Shown here: positions 24,490 to 32,080 of the stretch, in pieces
Layout of the letters: each line of letters begins with the position of its first letter
Position numbering within the stretch: position 1 is the first letter of the stretch
Source: Chersky-806 sp036502405
Lineage (GTDB): Bacteria; Actinomycetota; Acidimicrobiia; IMCC26256; JAENVU01
Direction: 5' to 3'
Assembly: GCA_036502405.1 (NCBI GenBank)
Contig: DASXYP010000025.1
Span: 1 to 64,000 of the forward strand
DNA: 64,000 nucleotides
The notes under the pieces: model-generated
What the model was told of the DNA's origin: nothing
The model's input: the letters and a program-made list of their open reading frames with translations, nothing else
Database searches by the model: none
Program-made: the position numbers and the translations under genes

Positions 24490-25499
24490 CGGGCACCGAA
24501 CCCGGCGAGCGTGTCCGTCCAGGCTGCGGGGTCCGCACGGTACGGCGCGTTGAACGCGACGCGGTCCACGAGGTCGCCGTAGCGGGCGTTCAGCTTCGCC
24601 GCGATCTCTCCGGGCGCGCCGCACACCGCGAACGTGTCGAGCATCTCGTCGTCGATCATCGTGGCCATGACGTCCCATCGTCCTTCCTTGGACAACCGGT
24701 TCAGCTCCGGCTGGAGGTCCCCCCAGCCGTGCACGTCGAGGACGACCTTGTACGCGGGCGTCGAGCCGTAGAACGCGAGCTGCGCGCGGGTGACCGATGC
24801 GGCCGCGGCCATGTCCTCCTCGGTCGCACCGGTCACGACGAGCGCGGGGTACGAGATCTCGAACCCTTCCCGGGTGCGGCCGCCCGCCGCGAACCCCTGC
24901 TCGAGCGCGGGCAACGTGACTTCACGCAGGAACTCGGCGCTGCTGAACGGGTGGACGAGGAAGCCGTCGGCAACCTCGCCCGCGACCTCCGTCATGCCCG
25001 GGCCCACGCCGGCGACGAAGATGCGTGCCGGCCCGAAGTCGTTCGGCTCCGGGCTGAAGAACGGGGTCATGAGGGTGAGCCGGTAGATCTCGCCCTCGAA
25101 GCGCAGCGGCGCACCGTCCTGCCATGTCGCCCAGACCGCCCGGATCGCCGAGACCATCTCCCGCATCCGCGCCGCGGGACGGGACCAGGGCATGGAGAAG
25201 CGCTTCTCGATGTGGGGCTTGATCTGCGAGCCGAGCCCGAGGATCGCCCGGCCCCGCGACAGCGCCTGCAGGTCCCAGCCGATGTGGGCGAGGTTCACCG
25301 GGCTGCGCGCGAACGCCACCGCGATCGCGGTGGCCAGGTCGATCCGCTCGGTGTGCTCGGCCGCGAGCGCGAGCGGGAAGAACGGGTCGTGCGGGCCCTC
25401 GAAGGTGTACACCCCGTCGTAGCCCAGCGCCTCGATCTCACCGGCGACCGACGGGACCTCGGCGAGGGACGCGGTCACGAGCGGCGCGTCGACCTTCAC
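24486..25499 (-). CDS. LLM-class F420-dependent oxidoreductase (TIGR03617-like)
   Basis: 337 residues of luciferase-like TIM barrel: YDGVYTFEGPHDPFFPLALAAEHT, LATAIAVAFARSPVNLAHIGWDLQ, LGLGSQIKPHIEKRF and FVAGVGPGMTEVAGEVADGF. These segments are typical of F420-using LLM members. The GTG start at 25499 gives the family's usual V-K-V-D-A-P-L opening. The frame runs further upstream but only antisense to the next gene. Substrate unknown. Confidence 0.88.
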   Translation of the reverse strand: MKVDAPLVTASLAEVPSVAGEIEALGYDGVYTFEGPHDPFFPLALAAEHTERIDLATAIAVAFARSPVNLAHIGWDLQALSRGRAILGLGSQIKPHIEKRFSMPWSRPAARMREMVSAIRAVWATWQDGAPLRFEGEIYRLTLMTPFFSPEPNDFGPARIFVAGVGPGMTEVAGEVADGFLVHPFSSAEFLREVTLPALEQGFAAGGRTREGFEISYPALVVTGATEEDMAAAASVTRAQLAFYGSTPAYKVVLDVHGWGDLQPELNRLSKEGRWDVMATMIDDEMLDTFAVCGAPGEIAAKLNARYGDLVDRVAFNAPYRADPAAWTDTLAGFGAR

Positions 25500-25509
25500 G
25501 CCCGCGTCA

Positions 25510-26172
25510 TCAGCTCGGCAACGGTTCGGACGGCCCGCCCGCGGTGAGCAAGGCGACGTACGGCTCGGGATCACCGTCCCACCGGTACGCGCGCACCTGC
25601 TCGGGTGTGCGCCGCATCCAGAGCATCCGGGCCAGCTCGTAGGGCTCCTCGACGATGGTCGCGCCGGGTTCGCCGTCGCCGAGGACCCACTCGTCCACGC
25701 CGGCGCGCAGCCGCAGCGCCGCGAGCCCGGCTTCGGCGATCTGACCACCCCGCTCCGCTGCGTAGCCCACGATCGCGAGCTGCTCGGCGAGGGGGTCCCG
25801 CCCACCCTCGACACCGACCGCACCGCGCACGTCCTGCTCGTGGTTCCAGACGTCGCCCACCACCAGCGCGGCGCCGCTCTCGCCGAGCGCGGCCAGCGCG
25901 CCCTCGAACTGTGGCGCTCCCGCCTCCCACTCGGAGAGCAGCTCGCCGACCGACCGGTCACGACGTGCCGCGACCTGCTCCGGGCCTCCGGCGCCCCGCA
26001 GCGTGCCGGTGTTCATGTCGCTGACGACCGCCGCGAGGTGCGCGACGACGTCGTGCACGCTCCAGCCGTCGCTCGCCGCGACGGCCGACTGGAGCCGGCC
26101 GGGCTCGAGCTCGCGGATCAGCTCGCTCAACCGCTCCCGGCATGCTCCGTAGACGACTCCGACGTCGGGCAC
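25510..26172 (-). CDS. DinB-like/maleylpyruvate isomerase N-terminal domain protein
   Basis: 220 residues: LSELIRELEPGRLQSAVAASDGWSVHDVVAHLAAVVSDMN is the four-helix-bundle opening of the TIGR03083 group, with His in VAHL and a further WNHEQDVRGAV segment that carries the other likely metal ligands. Such proteins are candidate mycothiol-dependent transferases. GTG start 6 nt after TACGTT on the minus strand, hence probably leaderless. A paralogue lies at 47531-48214. Ten nt separate it from the LLM gene, so it heads a three-gene operon. Confidence 0.82.
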   Translation of the reverse strand: MPDVGVVYGACRERLSELIRELEPGRLQSAVAASDGWSVHDVVAHLAAVVSDMNTGTLRGAGGPEQVAARRDRSVGELLSEWEAGAPQFEGALAALGESGAALVVGDVWNHEQDVRGAVGVEGGRDPLAEQLAIVGYAAERGGQIAEAGLAALRLRAGVDEWVLGDGEPGATIVEEPYELARMLWMRRTPEQVRAYRWDGDPEPYVALLTAGGPSEPLPS

Positions 26173-26281
26173 GTACGCAACGTAGCGCGGGCCGCGACGG
26201 CTTTCGTCGCCGCTCGGGTCGTGCCGCCGGGCTCCGTCTATCCCGCCGGGGGCCGAGCGCCGGCGGCGTAACCTCACGCCC

Positions 26282-27961
26282 ATGACCGAAGACATGAAGC
26301 CGCGCAGCCACGAGGTCACCGACGGGATGGAGCGGGCGCCGGCACGCGCCATGCTCCGGGCCGTCGGCATGACCGACGCCGACTGGGGCAAGAGCCAGGT
26401 CGGGGTCGCGTCGAGCTGGAACGAGGTCACCCCGTGCAACGTCCCGCTCGACCGGCTCGCCAAGCGGGCGAAGGAAGGCGTCCGGGACGCCGGCGGGTTC
26501 CCGTTCGAGTTCGTCACGATCGCGGTCAGCGACGGCATCTCGATGGGCCACGAGGGCATGCGGGCGTCGCTCGTGAGCCGCGAGATCATCGCCGACTCGG
26601 TCGAGTGCGTCATGCACGCCGAGCGCTTCGACGCTCTGGTGTCCTTCGCGGGGTGTGACAAGAGCTTGCCGGGGATGCTGATGGCCTGCGCCCGGCTGAA
26701 CCTGCCGTCGGTGTTCCTCTACGGCGGGTCGATCCTGCCCGGGCACTACAAGGACCAGGCGCTCGATGTCGTGAGCGTCTTCGAGGCCGTGGGCGCCTGT
26801 GCGGCGGGGACGCTCAGCGAGAACGAGCTCGGTGAGATCGAGATGCGCGCGTGCCCGACGGAGGGGTCGTGCGCCGGCATGTTCACCGCGAACACGATGG
26901 CGTCGATCGGTGAGGCGCTCGGGATGTCGCTGCCGGGCAGCGCGTCGCCGCCGGCCGTCGACCGCCGGCGGGACGACTTCGCGTACGAGAGCGGCAAGGC
27001 CGTCCTCCACCTGCTCGAGCTCGGGCTCCGGCCGCGCCAGATCATGACGAAGGAGGCGTTCGAGAACGCGATCGCGGTCACGATGGCGCTCGGAGGCTCG
27101 ACGAACGCGGTGCTGCACCTGCTCGCGATCGCCCACGAGGCGCGCGTCGAGCTGGAGCTCGACGACTTCAACAAGGTCGGGGCGCGGGTGCCGCACATCG
27201 CGGACACGAAGCCGCACGGCAAGTACCACATGGCCGACGTCGACCGGATCGGCGGCGTGCCGGTCGTCATGCGCGAGCTGCTCGACGCCGGCCTGCTCCA
27301 CGGGGACGTGCCGACGGTCACGGGCAAGACGATGGCGGAGAACCTCGCCGAGCTCGATCCTCCGAAGCCGGACGGTGAGATCGTGCATCCGCTCGACGCG
27401 CCGATCCACGTCCAGGGCGGGATCGCGGTCCTGCGCGGCTCGCTGGCCCCGAAGGGCGGCGTGGTGAAGGTCGCAGGGATCGACGAGCCGCGCTTCGACG
27501 GGACCGCTCGCGTGTTCGACGGTGAGGCGGCGGCGATGGAGGAGATCCTCGCCGGGAGGATCAAGGCCGGCGACGTCGTGGTGATCCGCTACGAAGGCCC
27601 GAAGGGAGGACCGGGCATGCGCGAGATGCTCGCGGTCACCGGCGCGATGAAGGGCGCGGGCCGGGGCAAGGACGCGGCGCTCGTGACCGACGGCCGGTTC
27701 AGCGGCGGCACCCACGGCTACTGCGTGGGTCACGTGGCGCCCGAAGCGGTGGACGGCGGGCCGATCGCACTCGTCGCGGACGGCGACCGGATCGTCATCG
27801 ACGCCGACGCGCACACGATCGACCTCATGGTCGACGACGCCGAGCTCGCGCGCCGGCGCAAGGAGTGGAAGCTCCCGGAGCCTGCCTACCCGACCGGCTT
27901 CCTGGCCAAGTACGCCAAGCTCGCCCAGGGCGCGGAGAAGGGCGCGATCACCAACTTCTGA
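26282..27961 (+). CDS. ilvD: Dihydroxy-acid dehydratase
   Basis: 559 residues; converts dihydroxy acids to 2-keto acids in valine and isoleucine synthesis. The iron-sulfur cluster cysteines are Cys52 (TPCN), Cys125 (GCDKS) and Cys197 (GSCAGMF). The C-terminal GRFSGGTHGYCVGHV block is also intact. It is 6 kb upstream of ilvBNC, separated by repair and signalling genes, and has its own TAACCT box (26269-26274) 7 nt before the ATG, a leaderless arrangement. Confidence 0.97.
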   Translation: MTEDMKPRSHEVTDGMERAPARAMLRAVGMTDADWGKSQVGVASSWNEVTPCNVPLDRLAKRAKEGVRDAGGFPFEFVTIAVSDGISMGHEGMRASLVSREIIADSVECVMHAERFDALVSFAGCDKSLPGMLMACARLNLPSVFLYGGSILPGHYKDQALDVVSVFEAVGACAAGTLSENELGEIEMRACPTEGSCAGMFTANTMASIGEALGMSLPGSASPPAVDRRRDDFAYESGKAVLHLLELGLRPRQIMTKEAFENAIAVTMALGGSTNAVLHLLAIAHEARVELELDDFNKVGARVPHIADTKPHGKYHMADVDRIGGVPVVMRELLDAGLLHGDVPTVTGKTMAENLAELDPPKPDGEIVHPLDAPIHVQGGIAVLRGSLAPKGGVVKVAGIDEPRFDGTARVFDGEAAAMEEILAGRIKAGDVVVIRYEGPKGGPGMREMLAVTGAMKGAGRGKDAALVTDGRFSGGTHGYCVGHVAPEAVDGGPIALVADGDRIVIDADAHTIDLMVDDAELARRRKEWKLPEPAYPTGFLAKYAKLAQGAEKGAITNF

Positions 27962-27970
27962 TCTCGCTTC

Positions 27971-28019
27971 GTTCTCGGCACGCTGAGCCGTCCCCTGTGC
28001 GGTCGAACGTGCCGAGAAC
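27971..28019 (+). terminator. 12-bp perfect hairpin after ilvD
   Basis: Arms GTTCTCGGCACG (27971-27982) and CGTGCCGAGAAC (28008-28019) are exact complements around a 25-nt loop, 9 nt after the ilvD stop. No T-run, so either a GC-type terminator or an RNA-stability stem. Its design (12-bp stem, about 25-nt loop) resembles the hairpins at 23576 and 54321. Confidence 0.55.
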
Positions 28020-28023
28020 AGTG

Positions 28024-28140
28024 CCCGGAGGCCGTCCGGCAATGGGGGTCCGGCTGTCGGCCTCGGGAGATCTTGGGAAGAGACCGCCGGAGGCCGTCCG
28101 GTAATCGGGGTCCGGCGGTCGGCCTCGGGAGATCTTGGAG
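28024..28140 (-). repeat. AAGATCT palindromic elements, tandem copies D and E
   Basis: Two 62-bp units on the plus strand, each CCGGAGGCCGTCCGG, a variable loop, CCGG(C/CGG), TCGGCCTCGGG and then AGATCTTGG. Read on the minus strand this is box (CCAAGATCTCC), arm, loop, arm. Arms pair at 9 of 10 positions plus an inner CCGG/CCGG stem. Copy E ends directly at the ribosome site of the glycosylase gene. Confidence 0.8.
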
Positions 28141-28154
28141 AGGAGGACGAGCAC

Positions 28155-28943
28155 GTGCCGGAGATCCTGGAGGCGGAGAAGGCGCGTGAGCTGATCGGCG
28201 CGCGCGCCCTTGGGCGCGAGATCGCGACCGTGCACGCGCCCGACGCGTGGTTCCTCAAGCGCGGCCTCACCCCCGACGCCGCGGCGGCGGCGCTGCCCGG
28301 CCACCGGTTCACGGCGGCCCGCCGGCGCGGCAAGCTCCTGCTGCTCGACACCGACGGCGACGGTCCCACGCTCGCGCTCCACCTCGGGATGAGCGGCCGG
28401 GTCGTGATCGACGACGAGGCCGCCGGTGACCCGCTCCTGTACGCGTCGAACGGCGACAACCCGCTCTGGCGGCGCTTCGGGGTGACGTTCACCGACGGCG
28501 GGTCGCTGTACCTGCGCGACCCCCGCCGGCTCGGCGCCGCGGAGCTCGACCCGGACGAGGATCGGCTCGGCGTCGACGCGTTCTCGCTCCGGCTCCCGGC
28601 GCTGCGCGCCCAGGTGTCGAAGAGCCGGGCACCGATCAAGGCGCTGCTCATGGACCAGTCCCGCATCGCGGGCCTCGGCAACCTCCTCGCCGACGAGATC
28701 CTCTTCCGCGCCGGCATCGATCCGGCCCGGCCGGCCAACACGCTGCGCGTCGACGAGGTGCGCGCGCTGGCCCGTGCGGTCTCCACGACCCTGCGGGTCC
28801 TCCAACGCCGCGGCGGGTCCCACACGGGTGACCACATGCCCGCCCGCGAGCCGGGGGGCCACTGTCCGCGCGACGGCGCCGAGATGCTGCGCCGGACCGT
28901 GGGAGGTCGCACCACGTACTCCTGTCCCGTGCACCAGCACTAG
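28155..28943 (+). CDS. Fpg/Nei-family DNA glycosylase
   Basis: 262 residues from GTG, with AGGAGG upstream. N-terminal Pro-Glu after the start (P-E-I-L-E), the catalytic end expected for base-excision glycosylase/lyases. Lys60 (RRRGKLLLLD) is the conserved beta-hairpin lysine. The helix-two-turn-helix region QSRIAGLGNLLADEILF is clear. The C-terminal zinc finger is altered: Cys237, Asp240, Cys257, His260 instead of four cysteines. Removes oxidised bases. Whether it acts as MutM or Nei cannot be decided, so no symbol is given. It is flanked by AAGATCT elements on both sides in inverted orientation. Confidence 0.9.
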   Translation: MPEILEAEKARELIGARALGREIATVHAPDAWFLKRGLTPDAAAAALPGHRFTAARRRGKLLLLDTDGDGPTLALHLGMSGRVVIDDEAAGDPLLYASNGDNPLWRRFGVTFTDGGSLYLRDPRRLGAAELDPDEDRLGVDAFSLRLPALRAQVSKSRAPIKALLMDQSRIAGLGNLLADEILFRAGIDPARPANTLRVDEVRALARAVSTTLRVLQRRGGSHTGDHMPAREPGGHCPRDGAEMLRRTVGGRTTYSCPVHQH

Positions 28944-28952
28944 GCGCGCCGC

Positions 28953-29075
28953 ACCCAAGATCTCCGGCGCTCGATCGCCCGACCGCAACCGCACGACGAG
29001 CGCCGGCGGTCGCCGTACCCAAGATCTCCGGCGCTCGATCGCCCGACCGCAACCGCACGACGAGCGCCGGCGGGC
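28953..29075 (+). repeat. AAGATCT palindromic elements, tandem copies F and G
   Basis: Two nearly identical units with a 64-bp period starting 28953 and 29017: ACCCAAGATCT box, arm CCGGCGCTCG, about 23-nt loop, perfect complementary arm CGAGCGCCGG, then CGG. They begin 10 nt after the glycosylase stop and point opposite to copies D and E on the other side of the gene. Near-identity of the two units suggests recent duplication. Confidence 0.85.
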
Positions 29076-29113
29076 TCATCGTTCTCTCACGCGGGGCCTG
29101 GCTTACTCCCGAA

Positions 29114-29950
29114 GTGGCGTTGGCCGATTCGCTTCGCTCGGGGAGATCCCGGCTGGCGGCCACGACCACCCGCACCACCAAGCTCGTCCACCGGTCGGCC
29201 ACCCGGGCCGACCCCGAGATCGCGGCGACGCCCGTGGGTACCGGTGGGTCGGGGCCTCTCCTGCCCCTGCCCCCGTCCCGGCCTCCGGCCCGCGGGCGCG
29301 TCGTGAACCACGCGGCCCACGCCGAGTCGGAGCCCTTGCTCCGCCTGCTCGGCGTCGCCGCGTTCCTCACGATCCCGATCGGCCTGACGCTGCTCGGCGC
29401 CGACGGCGCGACCCACGATGCCGCACACCTCCTCGCCGGCTACTCGCCGGAGCGGCTCGTGCACGGCGCGGTGTGGACGCTCCCGTTGTCCGCGCTCCTC
29501 CTGCCCAACGTGCGGATGGTCGGGCCCACGACCGTGTTCACGGTGGCGTTCCTCTTGCCGTACGCATTGCTGCGAGGGCCGCTCCGCGCGCTCGTCGTGT
29601 TCTTCATCGGACACGTCGTCGCGACCCTGTGCGTCGCGGCGGTAGCCGTCGGCGCGCACCTTGCCTCGTGGTCCACGGTCGAGCCGCTCTACCGCCACCT
29701 CGACTTCGGTGCGTCGGCCGGGCTCGCGGCCGTTGTCGGCGCGCTGGCCGGCGTCCTGCTCGCCCGCTCGCGACCGGCCGGTGTCGTCGCGCTGGTCGCG
29801 GTCGCGGCCTACTTCCTCGCTGCGCTGGTGCGGAGCCCGGGCATCATCCACGGCTCGGCCCAGGCCGAGCAGATCCTCGCCCTGTTCGTCGGGCTCGAGG
29901 TAGAGCTGCGGTGGGGCCGGGCGGTCTCCATGGCGGGAACCGGCACGTAG
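29114..29950 (+). CDS. Multi-pass membrane protein, rhomboid-like
   Basis: Up to 278 residues. The first 63 are low-complexity (Arg/Thr/Pro-rich) and may not be translated: an in-frame GTG at 29303 gives a 215-residue protein. Six hydrophobic helices follow. The pair G-H-V-V-A-T-L and D-F-G-A-S-A-G-L resembles the actinobacterial rhomboid-like group, in which a GxSxG-type serine and a histidine occur, but protease activity is unproven. No operon partner: 10 nt downstream begins a response regulator with its own -10 box. Confidence 0.68.
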   Translation: MALADSLRSGRSRLAATTTRTTKLVHRSATRADPEIAATPVGTGGSGPLLPLPPSRPPARGRVVNHAAHAESEPLLRLLGVAAFLTIPIGLTLLGADGATHDAAHLLAGYSPERLVHGAVWTLPLSALLLPNVRMVGPTTVFTVAFLLPYALLRGPLRALVVFFIGHVVATLCVAAVAVGAHLASWSTVEPLYRHLDFGASAGLAAVVGALAGVLLARSRPAGVVALVAVAAYFLAALVRSPGIIHGSAQAEQILALFVGLEVELRWGRAVSMAGTGT

Positions 29951-29960
29951 CATCGCGGCC

Positions 29961-30635
29961 GTGCGCATCCTCCTGGTCGAGGACGAGCCCAAGATGGCTG
30001 CACTCGTCCGGAAGGCTCTCGAACGCGACGGCTACGCGGTGGACGCCACCGACAACGGTGAGGACGCGGTCTGGCTCGGCTCGGAGAACGAGTACGACGC
30101 GATCATCCTCGACGTGATGATCCCTGCGCCGGACGGCTTCGAGGTCTGCCGGAGGCTCCGGGCCGCGGACCGGTGGGCGCCGATCCTGTTGTTGACCGCG
30201 CGTGACGCAGTCACCGACCGCGTCACGGGCCTCGACGCCGGCGCGGACGACTACCTCCCGAAGCCGTTCAGCTTCGAGGAGCTCTACGCGCGCCTGCGCG
30301 CGCTGACCCGCCGCTCGGCTCAGGCCCGACCGGCGGTGCTCGACGTCGGCGACCTCCGGCTGGATCCAGCCGCGCACACGGTGACCCGTGACGGTGTCGA
30401 CATCGAGCTCAGCGCCAAGGAGTTCGCGCTGCTCGAGCTGCTGATGCGTCGGGCCGACCAGGTGCTCACGCGCACCGCCATCATCGAGAACGTCTGGGAC
30501 TTCGCCTACGACGGGACGTCGAACGTCGTCGACGTGTACGTCCGCTATCTGCGTGAGAAGGTCGACCGCCCGTTCGGACGCGACTCGATCGAGACGGTGC
30601 GGGGCGTCGGCTACCGGTTGCGGAGCAAGACCTGA
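29961..30635 (+). CDS. OmpR/PhoB-family response regulator
   Basis: 224 residues. Receiver domain with the acidic pair E7/D8, phosphoacceptor Asp51 (LDVMIP), Thr79 and Lys101 (LPKPF), followed by a winged-helix DNA-binding domain (about 130-222, ending ETVRGVGYRLRSK). GTG start 7 nt after TAGCAT (29948-29953), so probably leaderless. The stop overlaps the CTG from which the kinase is most plausibly translated. Confidence 0.95.
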   Translation: MRILLVEDEPKMAALVRKALERDGYAVDATDNGEDAVWLGSENEYDAIILDVMIPAPDGFEVCRRLRAADRWAPILLLTARDAVTDRVTGLDAGADDYLPKPFSFEELYARLRALTRRSAQARPAVLDVGDLRLDPAAHTVTRDGVDIELSAKEFALLELLMRRADQVLTRTAIIENVWDFAYDGTSNVVDVYVRYLREKVDRPFGRDSIETVRGVGYRLRSKT

Positions 30636-32014
30636 GGCCGCGCACGCTCCAGGGTCGCCTGACCCTGCTCTTCGGCATCAGCACGGTGGTGCTCGCGGGA
30701 CTCTTCGGCGCGGTCGTCCTCGTGCAGTTCCGTTCCGAGCAGACCGACATCATCGACGAGGGACTGCACGACCGGTACTTCGCGGTGCAGCGCGCCCTCG
30801 CCGCGGTGCCACCCAAGGACGAGGTGAACGACGTGACGTCGTCGCTGCCGCGCGGTGAGGGCTTCGCCCAGGTGCTCGACCTCCAGGGCAACGTCCTCGC
30901 TGCCTCACCCCGCGCCCTCGCGGACTCGCAGGTGCTCGACGCGAAGGAGATCAGGCACGGCTTGAAGGTGCGCTCCAACCTCGTCCGCTCGGTGGCCCCG
31001 GGTGGCGAGCGGGCGCGGCTTCTCGTCGGGCCCGCGCACGTCGGCCACCGCAAGGTGGTGCTGGCCGTCGGCACACGCCTGGTCGAGAGCGAGCGGGCCT
31101 TCGATCGGCTCGTCCTCGCGCTCGTGATCGGGCTGCCGATCTTCGCCGGGCTCGTCTCGCTCGGGGGTTGGTTCCTCGCCGGCGCCGCGCTCACCCCGGT
31201 CCGTTCGATGATCGAGGAGGCAGACGAGCTGTCGATGCGCGAGCCCGGACGCCGGCTCACCGTTCCCGTGGCGGGCGGCACCGAGATTGCGGAGCTGGCC
31301 GAGCGGCTCAACGAGATGCTGGCTCGCATCGAGGCCGCGGTCGTGCACGAGCGCAGCTTTCTGGATGACGCGAGCCACGAGCTCCGGACGCCGATCGCGA
31401 TCCTGCGGGGTGAGGTCGAGCTCGCGCGCATGGGCGTGCCCGACGGGAGTGAGCAGGCCGGCGTGCTCGACTCGGTCATGGAAGAGGTGCTCCGGCTGCA
31501 GGACCTCACAACCGATCTGCTCGTGCTCGCGCGCACCCGCACGGCCACCGTCGGACCTCGACCGGAGGTCGACCTGGGCGAGGTCGCGGCGTCGGTGATC
31601 GACTCGGTGCGGCGCTCGGGGGCCGCGGGAACGGTCGAGATCTCGGCGCGCGGTCACGCCGTCGTGCGCGGTGACGCGGCCGCGCTGGAGCGTGCAGTCA
31701 CCAACCTGGTCGAGAACGCGTCCCGGCACGCGGCCGACCGCGTGGAGATCGAGATCGGCGAGGAGCCCGGTGCCGGGTCGTGGCTCGAGGTGCGCGACGA
31801 CGGTGCAGGGTTCCCGCCCGAGCTGCCCGCGAACCGTGCGTTCGAGCGCTTCGCGCGTGCCGACAGCCACGCCCGGGGACGGGGCGCGGGTCTGGGATTG
31901 GCAATCGTGACCGAGATCGTCGCCGCCCACGGCGGCACGGTCGAGGCGACGAACGCTCAATCCGGCGGTGCGATCGTCCGAATATGGGTACCAAACGGGG
32001 GATCGACCCCCTGA
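30632..32014 (+). CDS. Sensor histidine kinase, probably with a CTG start
   Basis: 460 residues if begun at CTG 30632: this gives R-P-R-T-L-Q-G-R-L-T-L-L-F then a complete first membrane helix, as in related kinases. The first conventional start (GTG 30686) would cut that helix. Order: helix 1 (about 9-32), extracellular sensor of about 125 residues, helix 2 (about 158-185), HAMP, H box with His249 (SHELRTP), N box (NLVENASRHA), G boxes (DDGAGF, GAGLGLAI). Partner of the regulator immediately upstream (CTGA overlap). Confidence 0.9.
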   Translation: MRPRTLQGRLTLLFGISTVVLAGLFGAVVLVQFRSEQTDIIDEGLHDRYFAVQRALAAVPPKDEVNDVTSSLPRGEGFAQVLDLQGNVLAASPRALADSQVLDAKEIRHGLKVRSNLVRSVAPGGERARLLVGPAHVGHRKVVLAVGTRLVESERAFDRLVLALVIGLPIFAGLVSLGGWFLAGAALTPVRSMIEEADELSMREPGRRLTVPVAGGTEIAELAERLNEMLARIEAAVVHERSFLDDASHELRTPIAILRGEVELARMGVPDGSEQAGVLDSVMEEVLRLQDLTTDLLVLARTRTATVGPRPEVDLGEVAASVIDSVRRSGAAGTVEISARGHAVVRGDAAALERAVTNLVENASRHAADRVEIEIGEEPGAGSWLEVRDDGAGFPPELPANRAFERFARADSHARGRGAGLGLAIVTEIVAAHGGTVEATNAQSGGAIVRIWVPNGGSTP

Positions 32015-32080
32015 CCGAGCCGCGATCGCACCCCGGCCGCGACGAAGTTCTCCGGCGCCCACTACGTAGGATGGACCGCC

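Noticed and set aside
25958..28915. 985-codon minus-strand open frame
   Set aside because: Lies opposite ilvD and the glycosylase; no family resemblance, GC-skew shadow.
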